Source: Mesostigma viride (lineage: Eukaryota > Streptophyta > Mesostigmatophyceae > Mesostigmatales > Mesostigmataceae). From it: a stretch of DNA of 64,000 bases. Positions 31,345 through 41,916 of this stretch are shown in pieces (the stretch's first letter is position 1; each line of letters opens with the position of its first letter). The position numbers and the translations under genes are program-made. The DNA is taken from positions 1,517,263 through 1,581,262 of the forward strand of contig RPFO01000310.1 in assembly GCA_009746045.1 (NCBI GenBank). The letters run 5' to 3'. The notes beneath the pieces were generated by a model. The model was not told the origin of the DNA and ran no database searches. It saw only the letters and a program-made list of their open reading frames with translations.

Positions 31345-32256
31345 GGACGGCCGATGGTTTTTCGTATGGTTAGAGATACAGACAGTTGCAAAATCCTAAA
31401 CCGCAACTTTCGACGACTTAGAAAATTTAGTCAGCTTCAAACCGAACGTCTATTGGCCAACCTACGACGATCGTCGTAGGTTGGTACATGGCTAGCGGCC
31501 ACGTTCTGGTCTGAGCACGGATTGTGGCGGCCGTTGGTCGAAGTTTCACGTCTTGATCAAGACCCAGTTTCGGTGAGCCTGTCAGAAAGTTTGGTCAGTT
31601 TCGCGCGTAGTTGGTCGAAGTTTCACGTCTTGATCATGACCCAGTTTCGCTCAGCCAACCTACGACGATCGTCGTAGGTTGGTACATGGCTAGCGGCCAC
31701 GTTCTGGTCTGAGCACGGCCGATGGTTTTTCGTATGGTTAGAGATACAGACAGTTGCAAAATCCTAAACCGCAACTTTCGACGACTTAGAAAATTTAGTC
31801 AGCTTCAAACCGAACGTCTATTGGCCAACCTACGACGATCGTCGTAGGTTGGTACATGGCTAGCGGCCACGTTCTGGTCTGAGCACGGCCGATGGTTTTT
31901 CGTATGGTTAGAGATACAGACAGTTGCAAAATCCTAAACCGCAACTTTCGACGACTTAGAAAATTTAGTCAGCTTCAAACCGAACGTCTATTGGCCAACC
32001 TACGACGATCGTCGTAGGTTGGTACATGGCTAGCGGCCACGTTCTGGTCTGAGCACGGATTGTGGCGGCCGTTGGTCGAAGTTTCACGTCTTGATCAAGA
32101 CCCAGTTTCGGTGAGCCTGTCAGAAAGTTTGGTCAGTTTCGCGCGTAGTTGGTCGAAGTTTCACGTCTTGATCATGACCCAGTTTCGCTCAGCCAACCTA
32201 CGACGATCGTCGTAGGTTGGTACATGGCTAGCGGCCACGTTCTGGTCTGAGCACGG
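31345..32256. repeat. Array of two alternating repeat blocks, each with a 28 bp perfect palindrome
   Basis: Blocks of 170 bp and 198 bp alternate. Each has the same perfect palindrome (CCAACCTACGACGA plus its reverse complement), at 31457-31484, 31655-31682, 31825-31852, 31995-32022 and 32193-32220. The centre-to-centre spacings are 198, 170, 170 and 198. Each palindrome is followed by ggtacatggctagcggccac and tctggtctgagcacgg. The short blocks begin gccgatggtttttcgtatgg; the long ones contain aagtttcacgtcttgatca twice. The copies are nearly identical, so the amplification is recent. Confidence 0.9.
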
Positions 32257-32259
32257 ATT

Positions 32260-32674
32260 GTGGCGGCCGTAAGACAAAAGTGTAAGACAAAAGCCGTCAA
32301 TCCGACCGTCACTCTAGTAGACGACCCAGTTTCGGTGAGCCGACAGGTGGCAAGGCGTTATAGATCTACCAACTACGCTCCAGTCAAGCTCGATCGATTC
32401 GCTAACGTCAAAATGTCGCGTGACGACTTTAAAGCCATTAAAGATTTCAGCGAGTGAACGCCAATCGTATCCCACTGCACCAACGCGCTCCGTCCGCCGC
32501 CCAAGATACGCCGTCTTCCGTCTAACCACGCACGGAATCCTGTACGATCTCCAAATTCCGTCGACTTGCGCCCAACGGGAAAAGGCGAAAAGGACACCCG
32601 TCGATCACGAGTTGATCACTGAATTCCGTAAAAAACTACGGCGTACGGGCCACAGGATGCCCGATGGTTTTTAA
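32260..32674 (+). other. Open stretch of unknown nature at the outer end of the Helitron
   Basis: One plus-strand frame (32260-32457) reads SVSRQVARRYRSTNYAPV and KLDRFANVKMSRDDFKAIKD. An overlapping frame runs 32420-32674 with HELITEFRKKLRRTGHRMPD. The composition is protein-like but matches no family I know. It could be captured gene sequence or chance. Confidence 0.25.
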
Positions 32675-32794
32675 TATAGTTGATAACAGTGTGCCAGCAA
32701 ATGCCAGCTGTGCTACTGACGGTGTAATGCAATATAGCGACGACGAGGCCAGTGCGACTGTGCGACAGTGTGCAGCCATTTTCGACTTGCAGCC

Positions 32795-33397
32795 ATGAAG
32801 AAGAAAGGGCCTGAATGGGATTTCGTTCTCGAGAAGAAAGAAGCAGTCACAGATGCTGTTAGTAACAAAACGCAGTTTGTGTCGAATAAGTTCTGCTCAT
32901 TTTGCAACAAGAAGTTCTCATACGGGGCGGGGGCAATCAGCGTATTCCGAGTCCGTGCACACTTTGCCGGAATCGCAGGGGAAGGGATGTTACCCTGCGA
33001 CAAAATTCCACCGAATATCCGGAGCAGGTTTCTCAGGATTGCTAACAACAAGTCGCAGCAGTCAGACGCCAAGAAGCAGCACAATTTGAACAGGGCAATG
33101 GCGGAGATGGGAGGGGCTGCGCCGGCTGACTTGTCGTCGGTTCCCAGCAAAGTCCAGCTGAGCATCACCAAATGGCTGGTTCCCGTCGACGAGAAAGGTG
33201 TCCAGCTGCTGGCTGCCGTATTTTTTATCGAGAACGGCATTGCCTTCAATGCGGCTGAGAGCGCCTCTTTCAAGCAGATGGTGGCCGGCATGATCCAGTA
33301 CAAAGGAGGGCACGTCACCCCTCCTTCTCGGAAGTTGTGTCTTATGTCCTCTCATGCATTATATAGTGGATGGCTTTCCTTACAATCAATTAATTAA
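32795..33397 (+). pseudogene. hAT-like transposase N-terminal fragment with BED-type zinc finger
   Basis: From the ATG at 32795 the frame has a BED-like finger: FCSFCNKKFSYGAGAI, then FRVRAHFAGIAGEGMLPC, giving C-x2-C and a His/Cys pair. It then has KWLVPVDEKGVQLLAAVFF and IENGIAFNAAESASFKQMV, the conserved segment that opens plant-type hAT transposases. Homology ends near 33340 and the catalytic domain and dimerisation region are missing. A cagtgtgccagc 32 bp ahead of the surrounding reading (32687) resembles a hAT inverted-repeat end, but no partner end was found. Confidence 0.7.
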
Positions 33398-33689
33398 TTG
33401 ATTCCTTACTATTCCCGTTGCAGCCTGCTCCCCCCTGCATTTAACAAATCATAATCAGATAGGATTCCAGGGCATAAATGGAAGATGTTAATAAATTAGC
33501 ATATACACCAAATTTCAGTTGCAATAACTGCATGACCATCATCAAGGAGGGTGCTAATTGGGTGACTGACAATTGGACCACAAAAACTGTCGCGTATTTT
33601 ACCGCCGCGTATTTTATACCCCCCACGTATAATGCGCGTATTTGCCAACCCAGTCCACGTATTATACCCCGCACACGTATTTGCCAACC

Positions 33690-34676
33690 CAGCAAGAAGA
33701 TGCCCGTCTGGTCGACGTTGACCACGAACTCTGGCTCGATCTTGTGCGTGTAGACGACGTAGGCCAGGCGCAAAGCCGTTAGCTTGAGCTGGTGCTCCCA
33801 GTCCAAAGGCAGCTTTTGAGCTGCGGAGGTGGGTGTGCGGTAAGAAAGGCGCAGCTTGTCGAGGCAGCGACGACGGATCCATCGGTGGCTGAGATGGAAG
33901 GAGCCACCTTGCTCGACCAGGAGGTTGCCGCATTCATTCTTGAGAATGATCGCCATGAGAAATGGGCGAACAACGCGGGGGATCATCCTAGCGCCAGCCT
34001 CGGACTGGGAGACCAGAAAGTCATCCATCTCGGCTAACACCTCCGAGGGCAGAACCGATTCCCTGCCAGGTCCACCCTGCTGGCCAGGCAGCGGATCATC
34101 ATCCGGCAATGTGTCCGGTGTGTTGAGCCAGAAATCTTGCTCAGCGGCCTCCTTCTTCTGCTGCTGTTTCTCCCAGTACCTGACCACGTTCTCATCCAAG
34201 GTCGCAAACCTCTCAGGCTGCGTCATCTTCAGGTGATTGACCAGAGCCAGCCTTCCGGCATTTGCAAATGCCGAGCTCTTCCTGGCTCTGAGGACGAACT
34301 TTCTGTCCTCGGTGGAATACTTGTGGTATGGCCGCTTTCTGTCCGCTTGAGTGGTGGTGAGCCCCGATAGCAAAGGGCTGTCATCGACAGCTGACTGGTG
34401 ACGCAATTGCAAGGAGGCCACCCCGCCATTGTCCAATGTGGTGACAATGGACTGGACCGGCCGCCCGCCTGCATTCAGATGCCGCAATGATTGAGGCCGC
34501 TTGCCCGAAGTCTGACGGACTTGTGCTTGCCGCTTATCTATCGCTTCCTGCACCGCTGCAGTGTATTGGATCGGTCCCGGAGGTGCTTTGGGACCTGCTG
34601 CCTTCGATGTTGTAAATTTGTAGGCCAGCAGGCTTGACTGCCTGCTGGCCTGCCGGCCTCCCCGCTCTTCTGCCAT
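33690..34676 (-). pseudogene. pogo-like DDE transposase, N-terminal half
   Basis: The start is the ATG at 34676 (MAEERGGRQASR). An HTH-like DNA-binding region follows, including KYSTEDRKFVLRARKS and ARYW-type sequence near RYWEKQQQKKE. Next come MAIILKNECGNLL, RWIRRRCLDKLRLSYRTPTS, and the strand with the first catalytic Asp, FVVNVDQTGIFLL. The conserved reading ends at 33690, where the nested insertion begins, and resumes at 22222. The frame stays open upstream to 34940, but that part covers the TIR and is not coding. Confidence 0.85.
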
Positions 34677-34911
34677 CGTGCAAAGACAACGTGCCTGGCT
34701 GCACAAGCCTTTGGCTTTCGCATGACAAGTGACAAAAGGCGCGAAAGTTTTGGCGCGACGCGTTCGTTCTAGGTACCTGTCTGCGTGCGGCACGGCGCAG
34801 GCGCGACGCGGTAAGTTTTGAACTTTGCGACCCAAAATGAAGCCCATGAAAAGTAGTTTGCGAGGTCGATTCGCAAAGAGGTTTGTCGCAAAGTGATTTT
34901 GACCACTACGG

Positions 34912-36713
34912 TAGTATCTGATAGTCATATCGACATGCATGTGGAAGATTCTCCATTAATTTTGAGGATTTCTTCAGATCATTCGATATGCCTGGCCGTT
35001 TCCCCCCCGCCTGTTACATGGTCGGTCACCGCATTTCATAAATTAATTAATTAATTAATTAATTAAGGGGACGTGCGCCCGCCGAATTTTTTGGCGCCAA
35101 AAATATTCGCGGTACCGCCGTGAAGTTAAAAGTGGGTGCACGGTGCGCGCACCCCTTGCGGAAGTGGCCATGGCGACTGCGTTTAGGCGAAACTAGCCAT
35201 GTAGGGCTAGAGAAATGCAAAAAAAATGCTCGAATGTTGGAGACGATGATTTAATGATGTTGGGTTGTGGCGGCAAGTTGCTGGTTTACAATATCGCTGC
35301 TTTCTTTTACTGCCATCGGCATGGGGGGTAATCTGCATTTTTTGGTCGCGCGGAATAAAATAGAATTCGTGATAGCGGCAGTGAATTCGCAGTTTTGGGG
35401 GGCTTTTTGACCGTAAACGATGCATTAATATCGGTAGCATTGAATTCCAAACCAAACTGGTGCTTTTTGCTACATTTTCGGCTATTCTCGGTAAGTAATT
35501 CTTCAGGCCTGCGCAGTGCATGTCGGAACCTTCCATGGAAGAACGGCCGTTGTTGCGCGCCTGGGCGAGGGATCTGCGAGGGACAGGTATAGATTTGTCG
35601 CGAATGTTATGTGCTATCAGTTCTTTCTTCTATGAGCTCATCGTTCGAAGTTTTTTTCGTTCTTTTTGGGCAGTTTCCGCCAGCTAGCTCGCCGTTGCTT
35701 GCCGTGGTGTTGTCGAATACCTGGTAGATTTAGATTGTTTTCGCTGACGTCGTGGTCAGGGCCGCTTCAGTCGAAGCCTATATCTTCTCGGGAAGGTTTA
35801 AGGCATTTCATAAAACGTGTTCTGGCAAGGATGTTGTGCGTATGGACGCTTCTTGTTGTGTGAGAGTGACGCACCCTCTCTTCGCAGCGGCATCACAGCG
35901 CTCATGCGCTGGAGGGCCGCCAATGGTTTCTTTCCATTTTATCGTGCAGGGGAGGAAGTGTTTTATTGACGATCATGTTGGAGATATTGCATTTGTGTGA
36001 CTGCATGTAGATAGCTACCACCATTGGTTTATTTGAGCTTTCCCTTGATATCATCATGTGAAAAGACTGCAATGTGCTGAGCCAACCATGGTTGACTGCA
36101 TGCAAGCTTTGTATGCCATGATCTCCTTGGTTCCTTGCCCTCCATAGTTCCAGTTTGTTGCCCATCTCAGGTAGGGCAGTTCAGGAGTTGTTGCTGTGTT
36201 GATTAGCTTGGTTGGCATCAACCTTACACTCTAACCTGGGAGAAACATAGAAAATGCTGGTAAGGCATTTTAGTGCCATCATCATTATTGCTATTCACAT
36301 GCTTATTAGTCTGGCCATGCTCGAGGGACGGTTAAGGGGTATGAGGTGTGTGGCCAACCCTGTGTATACTTCATAACATATTCAGCATGGATTTGATGCA
36401 TGTTGGATGGCATGTAAAGTGTAATTGTGTTTATACTTGGTTACTGAGTGTTCCTTAGCGCCTGTCCGGTGGTCGTCTAGGAAACTCATCAGTGCGTGTC
36501 ACAGTGACCCCCAACCTTGAGCATGTGTTGTCATCAGTGTGTAATAGTTATTTATATGTGCTTTTGGTCATAGATTTGCCGAGTTCTAATCATGAAGTTT
36601 ACAAGGTAACCTTGGGTAGAGTATAGTGTATGCTCTCTTGGCATGTATGCCTAGCGATCGTGTTGCTATGCTTGCGTTTGCAAGGTTGGCCATGCCGAGG
36701 GCAGGTAAGGGCA
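34912..36713. other. Intergenic or 5' region of the PHD gene; one candidate first exon
   Basis: There is an (aatt)n run at about 35039-35066. A possible first exon at 35520-35586 (ATG.. MSEPSMEERPLLRAWARD) ends in ACAG|GTATAG. It could belong to the PHD-finger gene at 36714-37208, but no other exon joins them. The rest shows no coding signal. Confidence 0.3.
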
Positions 36714-37208
36714 GATGCGGTGCCTAGCCGTTTGCTTATGGGTGTAGACACCTCCCCCGCTGCCCTTGCACAGCTGGATGAGCTGAGGAAAAAGAGGGAG
36801 TGCCAGCAGGTGGTCAAGAAGACGCTAGAGTACAAGGCTGAGGCAGCCCGGGCGTGGCATGTGAAGCGTGGCCATCGCTGGGATGAGGGCAAGGTAGATG
36901 CCCAGAGGGGCCAGGTCACCTACAGCAAGGGGGTGCACTATGGGGGTGTGGGGGCTGCTACTGGGGGGGCGGGGGCGGGCAGCAATGAGGATGATGATGA
37001 CACTGCACACATCCCTTGCTTGCGCTGCTCTAAGACCGATGCATCTGATGATGACCCTTTCTTGCTGTGCAGCACACCCGGGTGCGATGGGGGGCTCCAC
37101 CTGAGCTGCACGGTCCCTCTCCTGCCCAGCGTACCTGATGGGGACTGGTTCTGCCCAGTTTGCTGCGGGGAAGACTGTGATGATGGCAGTGATAGTGACA
37201 GTGACTAG
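36714..37208 (+). CDS. PHD-finger protein, C-terminal exon
   Basis: The frame is open from 36630, but a likely acceptor (aagggcag) ends at 36713-36714, so the exon probably starts there. A charged helical region (AQLDELRKKRECQQVVKKTL, AWHVKRGHRWDEGKV) precedes a complete C4HC3 PHD finger: CLRC, LLC, PGC, GLHLSC and WFCPVC. The protein ends in a short acidic tail, DDGSDSDSD. PHD fingers usually read histone H3 tails, so a nuclear chromatin role is likely by family. The upstream exons are not identified. Some algal transposons also carry PHD fingers, so a mobile origin cannot be ruled out. Confidence 0.65.
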   Translation, partial: DAVPSRLLMGVDTSPAALAQLDELRKKRECQQVVKKTLEYKAEAARAWHVKRGHRWDEGKVDAQRGQVTYSKGVHYGGVGAATGGAGAGSNEDDDDTAHIPCLRCSKTDASDDDPFLLCSTPGCDGGLHLSCTVPLLPSVPDGDWFCPVCCGEDCDDGSDSDSD

Positions 37209-37738
37209 TATAATGGACGCCCAGGTGGCATGCTGCCAAAGACATAACTTCCACACCGCTTGTCCAAATGCAGCCAGATTTTGCGAGCGTGTGTGTCGAT
37301 GACTAATGGAATTTTAAATATCATGTTTGGCCCATTTCACATGTGTTTGGTATTTTATTATTTTTGGCATGTGTGAAAAACAGCGTTTTTGTACTTGCAA
37401 GAGAATAAAAATTCTAAAGCATGTCAGATATGGGTTGTGAGTGGCTCTAATTTTTGGCCACCCACGACCTGCTTGGAAAATATCATGGCTGGCCTGAATT
37501 GATGTGTGCATTGGCTGGGGCATACTGTGCCCTAATTAGCGTCTTTTTCTATTTTTAGCGCGATACCGGCGCGTGGTTGGGGGTAGAACCATCAATGAAT
37601 GCATGGATAACTCACTAAACATGTTATTTAGGGCCCCTAATCATGGCTGGGCATAATTCAATTGAATTCATATTGAAACAAGTGTATTCCAGTTTTGGGG
37701 GGTTTTGGTGGCACACCTCCCCTTAACTATACTCGTGC
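37209..37738. other. Intergenic, no gene seen
   Basis: AT-rich DNA between the PHD exon and the LINE tail remnant. No coding signal and no repeat was found. Confidence 0.5.
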
Positions 37739-38684
37739 TCCCGTTGGGGAGTCACGTACGGAGCATTAACCCCGATGGATGGATGGATGGATGGATGGAT
37801 GGATGGATGGATGGATGGATGGATGGATGGATGGATGGATGGATGGATGGATGGATGGATGGATGGATGGATGGATGGATGGATGGATGGATGGATGGAT
37901 GGATGGATGGATGGATGGATGGATGGATGGATGGATGGATGGATGGATGGATGGATGGATGGATGGATGGATGGATGGATGGATGGATGGATATGGATGG
38001 ATGGATGGATGGATGGATGGATGGATGGATGGATGGATGGATGGATGGATGGATGGATGGATGGATGGATGGATGGATGGATGGATGGATGGATGGATGG
38101 ATGGATGGATGGATGGATGGATGGATGGATGGATGGATGGATGGATGGATGGATGGATGGATGGATGGATGGATGGATGGATGGATGGATGGATGGATGG
38201 ATGGATGGATGGATGGATGGATGGATGGATGGATGGATGGATGGATGGATGGATGGATGGATGGATGGATGGATGGATGGATGGATGGATGGATGGATGG
38301 ATGGATGGATGGATGGATGGATGGATGGATGGATGGATGGATGGATGGATGGATGGATGGATGGATGGATGGATGGATGGATGGATGGATGGATGGATGG
38401 ATGGATGGATGGATGGATGGATGGATGGATGGATGGATGGATGGATGGATGGATGGATGGATGGATGGATGGATGGATGGATGGATGGATGGATGGATGG
38501 ATGGATGGATGGATGGATGGATGGATGGATGGATGGATGGATGGATGGATGGATGGATGGATGGATGGATGGATGGATGGATGGATGGATGGATGGATGG
38601 ATGGATGGATGGATGGATGGATGGATGGATGGATGGATGGATGGATGGATGGATGGATGGATGGATGGATGGATGGATGGATGG
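37739..38684 (+). repeat. LINE 3' tail remnant followed by (ATGG)n, about 227 copies
   Basis: 37774-38684 is an almost pure ATGG tetranucleotide tract (911 bp), broken once by an extra AT at 37991-37994. The roughly 35 bp in front (gttggggag, cacgtacggagcattaacccc) match the bases just before the ATGG tail of the LINE copy ending at 39838. So the tract is probably the grown 3' tail of a LINE copy truncated almost to nothing. All frames are open (Trp-Met-Asp-Gly or His-Pro-Ser-Ile repeats) but are not genes. Confidence 0.9.
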
Positions 38685-39074
38685 GGACACACACACAGTC
38701 CTACCGGTCTAATCTATCTACAACATCAAGCCAACTCTATTATTCTAAGCTCTCTACCCTAGGGGTCCTGTCTGGCGTTTCATAAAGGATGATCTCAACG
38801 CGCACTTGTCAATGACAGAAGGAGTGTAGTGGCCTGACTTCTATATTGACTAGTGCAAATGTGAGAAGTTACGCGAAATGAGATGAAAATGGATATGAAT
38901 GGGTAGACTGTGTCACGTGAGCTTACTGAGCTAGCATAATTATGAATGGGAAATGACAAACAAATTGAAGAATCCCATAAAACAAATTATGCACTGATGA
39001 ACCTCAGTTTGCGTAATGTCAATTATGAAAGTAGGCTTACTTCATTCAGTTCATGAATTGACTACTAGCAACGG

Positions 39075-39838
39075 TGAGATCCGCATCGGCCTGGCCTGGG
39101 CTAGGCTTCGTTCGCTCATCACCTACTACTGGCGCTTCAACAAGGGCCTGGGCGAGCACCGCAAGCGCATGCTCTTCAAGGTCCTCATCTTCCTCACGGT
39201 GCTTACGTATGGCGCCGAGGCATGGACACTCACGGACACGTTGGCCGCCAAGCTAGACGGCACGGTTTACATGATGCTCCGACAAGTCCTGAATGTAGGG
39301 TTTTCCAAGCATAGGTCATTAGAGTCTTTGTATCAGGGTATGCCTCGCATTTCGGACGAGATTAGGCAGCGTAGGATAGCATTTTCAGGACATCTTGCTC
39401 GCAGCAGTCAGGTAGATACCGCCCTTGGTCTGGCCGGCCCCCAGCGGCTTGGCCAACCAGGGCGGCACATTTTGACCTGGCCTGCTGGCCCCAAGGACAT
39501 TCCTAGAAAGCTAGGTAAACCTGCTATGAACTATACGTCCAGATGTTGCTGGCCGACCTAGTGGTCCCACCTCAGTTTGAACACCGCATTCACTCCTAGC
39601 TCTCTCTTCTTTGGACTGCTATGCAGAATGTTAAGAGGTGGCAGAAGATTGGCCAGGCTCACACGCCAGCCCCTGTGGGCAAGCCCCCCCCCCCCCAAGC
39701 GGAAGGGGCGTTGTGCTGAGTACCAGCCAGCACTTGCCTTGTTGTGGCCAAAACTTCTATTCATTAGTGCTAGCTCTTGTTGGGGAGCCGTCACGGAGTA
39801 TTAACCCCCAATGGATGGATGGATGGATGGATGGATGG
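39075..39838 (+). pseudogene. 5'-truncated LINE fragment with (ATGG)7 tail
   Basis: The reading EIRIGLAWARLRSL, FKVLIFLTVLTYGAEAWTL, IRQRRIAFSGHLARSSQ matches the C-terminal part of the LINE at 17068-18897. Stops appear from 39559 on. The copy ends with tattaaccccca and seven ATGG units at 39811-39838. 5' truncation and a short tandem tail are typical of target-primed insertion. Confidence 0.85.
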
Positions 39839-39840
39839 TT

Positions 39841-40082
39841 GGACAAACAATTATTATACCTGTTCTATTTTATATATATGGTTGTCTCCTTGATATATCT
39901 AATACCTGAACTAACAACAAACTAAGGGACATGCCACGTAGCAGGCCAAGCCGGTAGTGCCATAGCGGTCACGCCAGGCGTTCTTCCCACGGACGTGGGT
40001 GACGAGCCTCTTCATCCCACTGGGGAGGGGATCGTCTTCTCCATGCACCACTTAGCTGCAGGGCCTATATCAAGGAGACAGA
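39841..40082. other. Spacer between two LINE fragments
   Basis: Short unique DNA; nothing recognised. Confidence 0.4.
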
Positions 40083-40510
40083 GGAGTCTATATTATGGCC
40101 TTGTTCTGCATCTTTTTCCACCATATCACGGAGAGGCCGGAGCTCCTTATTTCCTCTTCTAGCTGCATGCTCCTTGAACAGTGCGGGCAGCCCGGTGTCT
40201 CAGATTGTTGGGCCCGTCCCACGTAAGGAGCTAGCTGTGCGGGCCACAGCCTTGCTGTTGGGCCCCGCGACGTGTCTAGTTGGTTGTACGTGCGAGCCAA
40301 GTGCCCGGCTAGCTGTAATCTACACGTTGTTTGATAGTGCTGGTGAGAAGTGGCATGCCCAAATACAAATCTTCTCTAAAAAATGTGTGCACTACATATC
40401 CTACACTGAAAATGGATCTCAACATGTTGGTGCATGACGGCGCCGTCCATCTTCTTCTCGAGGGCGTCGTTGAGGGTCCACGTCTCGGCGCCGTACGTGA
40501 GAGAACCATG
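40083..40510 (-). pseudogene. Decayed LINE fragment, opposite orientation
   Basis: The reverse strand reads TYGAETWTLNDALEKKMDGA, then after frame breaks LAGHLARTYNQLDTS and GLSVIWWKKMQNK. These are the same landmarks as in the two other LINE copies, in the same order. It is older than the 39075-39838 copy, judging by the number of breaks. Confidence 0.7.
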
Positions 40511-41916
40511 CAGGGCCTAAAAAACTTCTACATCAACAATCAACTTCCGCAACATTGAGCAGTTGGCGTGCACTTATAAAGGCAGACTCCCGGCGGTAGG
40601 AACTATGCGGAAAGACTGCGGCTGCTTCATGATTCAACAAAAGACAGGGCGCTTCATGCTTCGAATTGCCATTTGCTGGGCAGATCTCAGTCATCCCATG
40701 CCTTGGCAAATTATCAATGGATGATGTCGTTCACCTTCACTGCATGTGGCACTAATAGGTACATCGGACCTTGAACAAATTATCATGTCCGTGTGCATGA
40801 TGGGTGAGGCTGATTTCCGGGCTAACTCGGAATCAAAGCCATTTGCTGCCATCCACGTTCATCAAGTTCCCAAAATTATTCCTCTCAGTCAGATAGCATG
40901 CGCAGATTGCAAAAATGCATTAGCTGATGCTAGCGATTGACCAACGCCTACTGCCAGGGTAACTTACCCTGAGCCCCCCCCCCTAACCCGGGGGCTGCAC
41001 CCGGGAAATGTCCATCCATAGATACATTGACCATCATCAAGGCCTTATAGACAAGCTATAGGCCCATGGACGCCAAGTCAAGGTTTTTGCATGCACACGC
41101 TCAAGCCCCCAGCCAGTGACATGCAGGCCTTCCTGACTCAGTCATTCGCGCTGGGTTCGAGGTTTTCGAGGGGTCAACCCAACTGAAGGCGTGAATGGCT
41201 CTACTGAAGTGTACTTTAGTAGTACTAATTTGAACTAAAGATACTAAGATATACTATTCTGAACTACTTTGAACTTAGTTAGAATGCCAATATTCTACGC
41301 GACCCAACTGAAGGCGTGAACACAACTTAAGCCAACCCATGTCAATGACTGTTCTTACAGCATCGCCCTCTCCTTCGAAAATAACTGTACAATGCCGGTG
41401 CGGGCATCCATTATACCCACACGCATGCCAAACATCACTGCACTGACATGCCCTACCAGAGCCTAGCGGCACAAACGCCGGGAGAGGGCAGACTTGTCAG
41501 ACATGATGGTCAGTAGTATCCCTTTTCGTGGGCATGCACATTGCCACTGGCCTCCCACACCATCGTGCCTAACCGACCCCGGCGCCCGATGCTACAAAGC
41601 CTCTTCGGGGAGGGGTTGCAGTCTGTGTATGCCATGCAACGAGACAGGCACGTTTCAATTCAATCAATGCTGGATTGGGCGCCCGCTGACCAGATATAAC
41701 CATCCACCGAGTACAGCGGACCACTGGTGCATGGTCTTACGTACAGGCAATGATCGTCTCACAATACACATATATTACCCGCATATCGCTCTCTTCCAGA
41801 TCTCAGGCCTGCATGCGCTGGTTGTCTCACCTGGTAATATCGACAGGCATATATATTGTCTCATCACAGGCATATATAGTGCCTCATCGATCAATATATA
41901 TAGTCCTGAGGCCCGC
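40511..41916. other. Intergenic, no gene seen
   Basis: A short direct repeat, cccaactgaaggcgtgaa, occurs near 41178 and 41303. Nothing coding was recognised. The stretch lies just downstream of the dikinase stop codon at 41917, so the 3' UTR of that gene should be at its right edge. Confidence 0.5.

Larger units (their letters stand above)
22515..32674 (-). mobile_element. Helitron carrying Rep, PIF1-like helicase and RPA genes (ends approximate)
   Basis: The element is defined by a HUH replication-initiator ORF and a PIF1-like helicase ORF, both on the minus strand, plus an RPA-like gene on the plus strand. RPA genes are known cargo of plant Helitrons. The proposed 3' end is near the GC hairpin at 22517-22543. 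The proposed 5' end lies beyond the palindrome array, near 32674, where the internal gatggttttt motif last occurs. I could not fix a TC 5' terminus or a CTRR 3' terminus, so the ends are uncertain. Confidence 0.7.
22223..33689. mobile_element. Inserted block of about 11.5 kb inside the transposase gene
   Basis: The transposase reading is cut between ..QTGIFLL (codon ending at 33690) and VQTNPGY.. (from 22222). The edges of the block carry similar short motifs: cacgtattttacgcg near 22270, and cgcgtattttaccgcc with cgtatttgccaaccca (twice) near 33590-33690. The edges do not form clear TIRs, and no clear target duplication is seen. It contains the Helitron and the hAT-like fragment, so it may itself be a composite of two or more insertions. 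Confidence 0.7.
20527..34911 (-). mobile_element. pogo/Tc1-like DNA transposon, split by a large nested insertion
   Basis: The terminal inverted repeats are identical over 33 bp: 20527-20559 and 34879-34911, starting CCGTAGTGGTCAAAATCACT. They are flanked by TA at 20525-20526 and 34912-34913, as expected for the Tc1/mariner/pogo superfamily. Extra tttgcgacc motifs follow inside the left TIR. Both halves of one minus-strand transposase lie inside (33690-34676 and 21218-22222). Without the insertion at about 22223-33689 the element would be about 2.9 kb. Confidence 0.85.

Noticed and set aside
31345-32256. The palindromic repeat array considered as a CRISPR array or centromere satellite
   Set aside because: The sequences between palindromes are themselves repeats, and only five units are present next to Helitron genes.
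22223-33689. The large block inside the transposase considered as an intron
   Set aside because: The GT and AG bases available at the edges do not keep the reading frame, and the block holds complete foreign transposon genes.
37705-38785. ORFs of about 300-336 residues with Trp-Met-Asp-Gly or His-Pro-Ser-Ile repeats
   Set aside because: They are translations of the (ATGG)n tract; three frames on the plus strand and three on the minus strand are open at once.
41150-41180. ggttcga-like sequence as part of a tRNA
   Set aside because: No acceptor stem or anticodon arm can be drawn around it.
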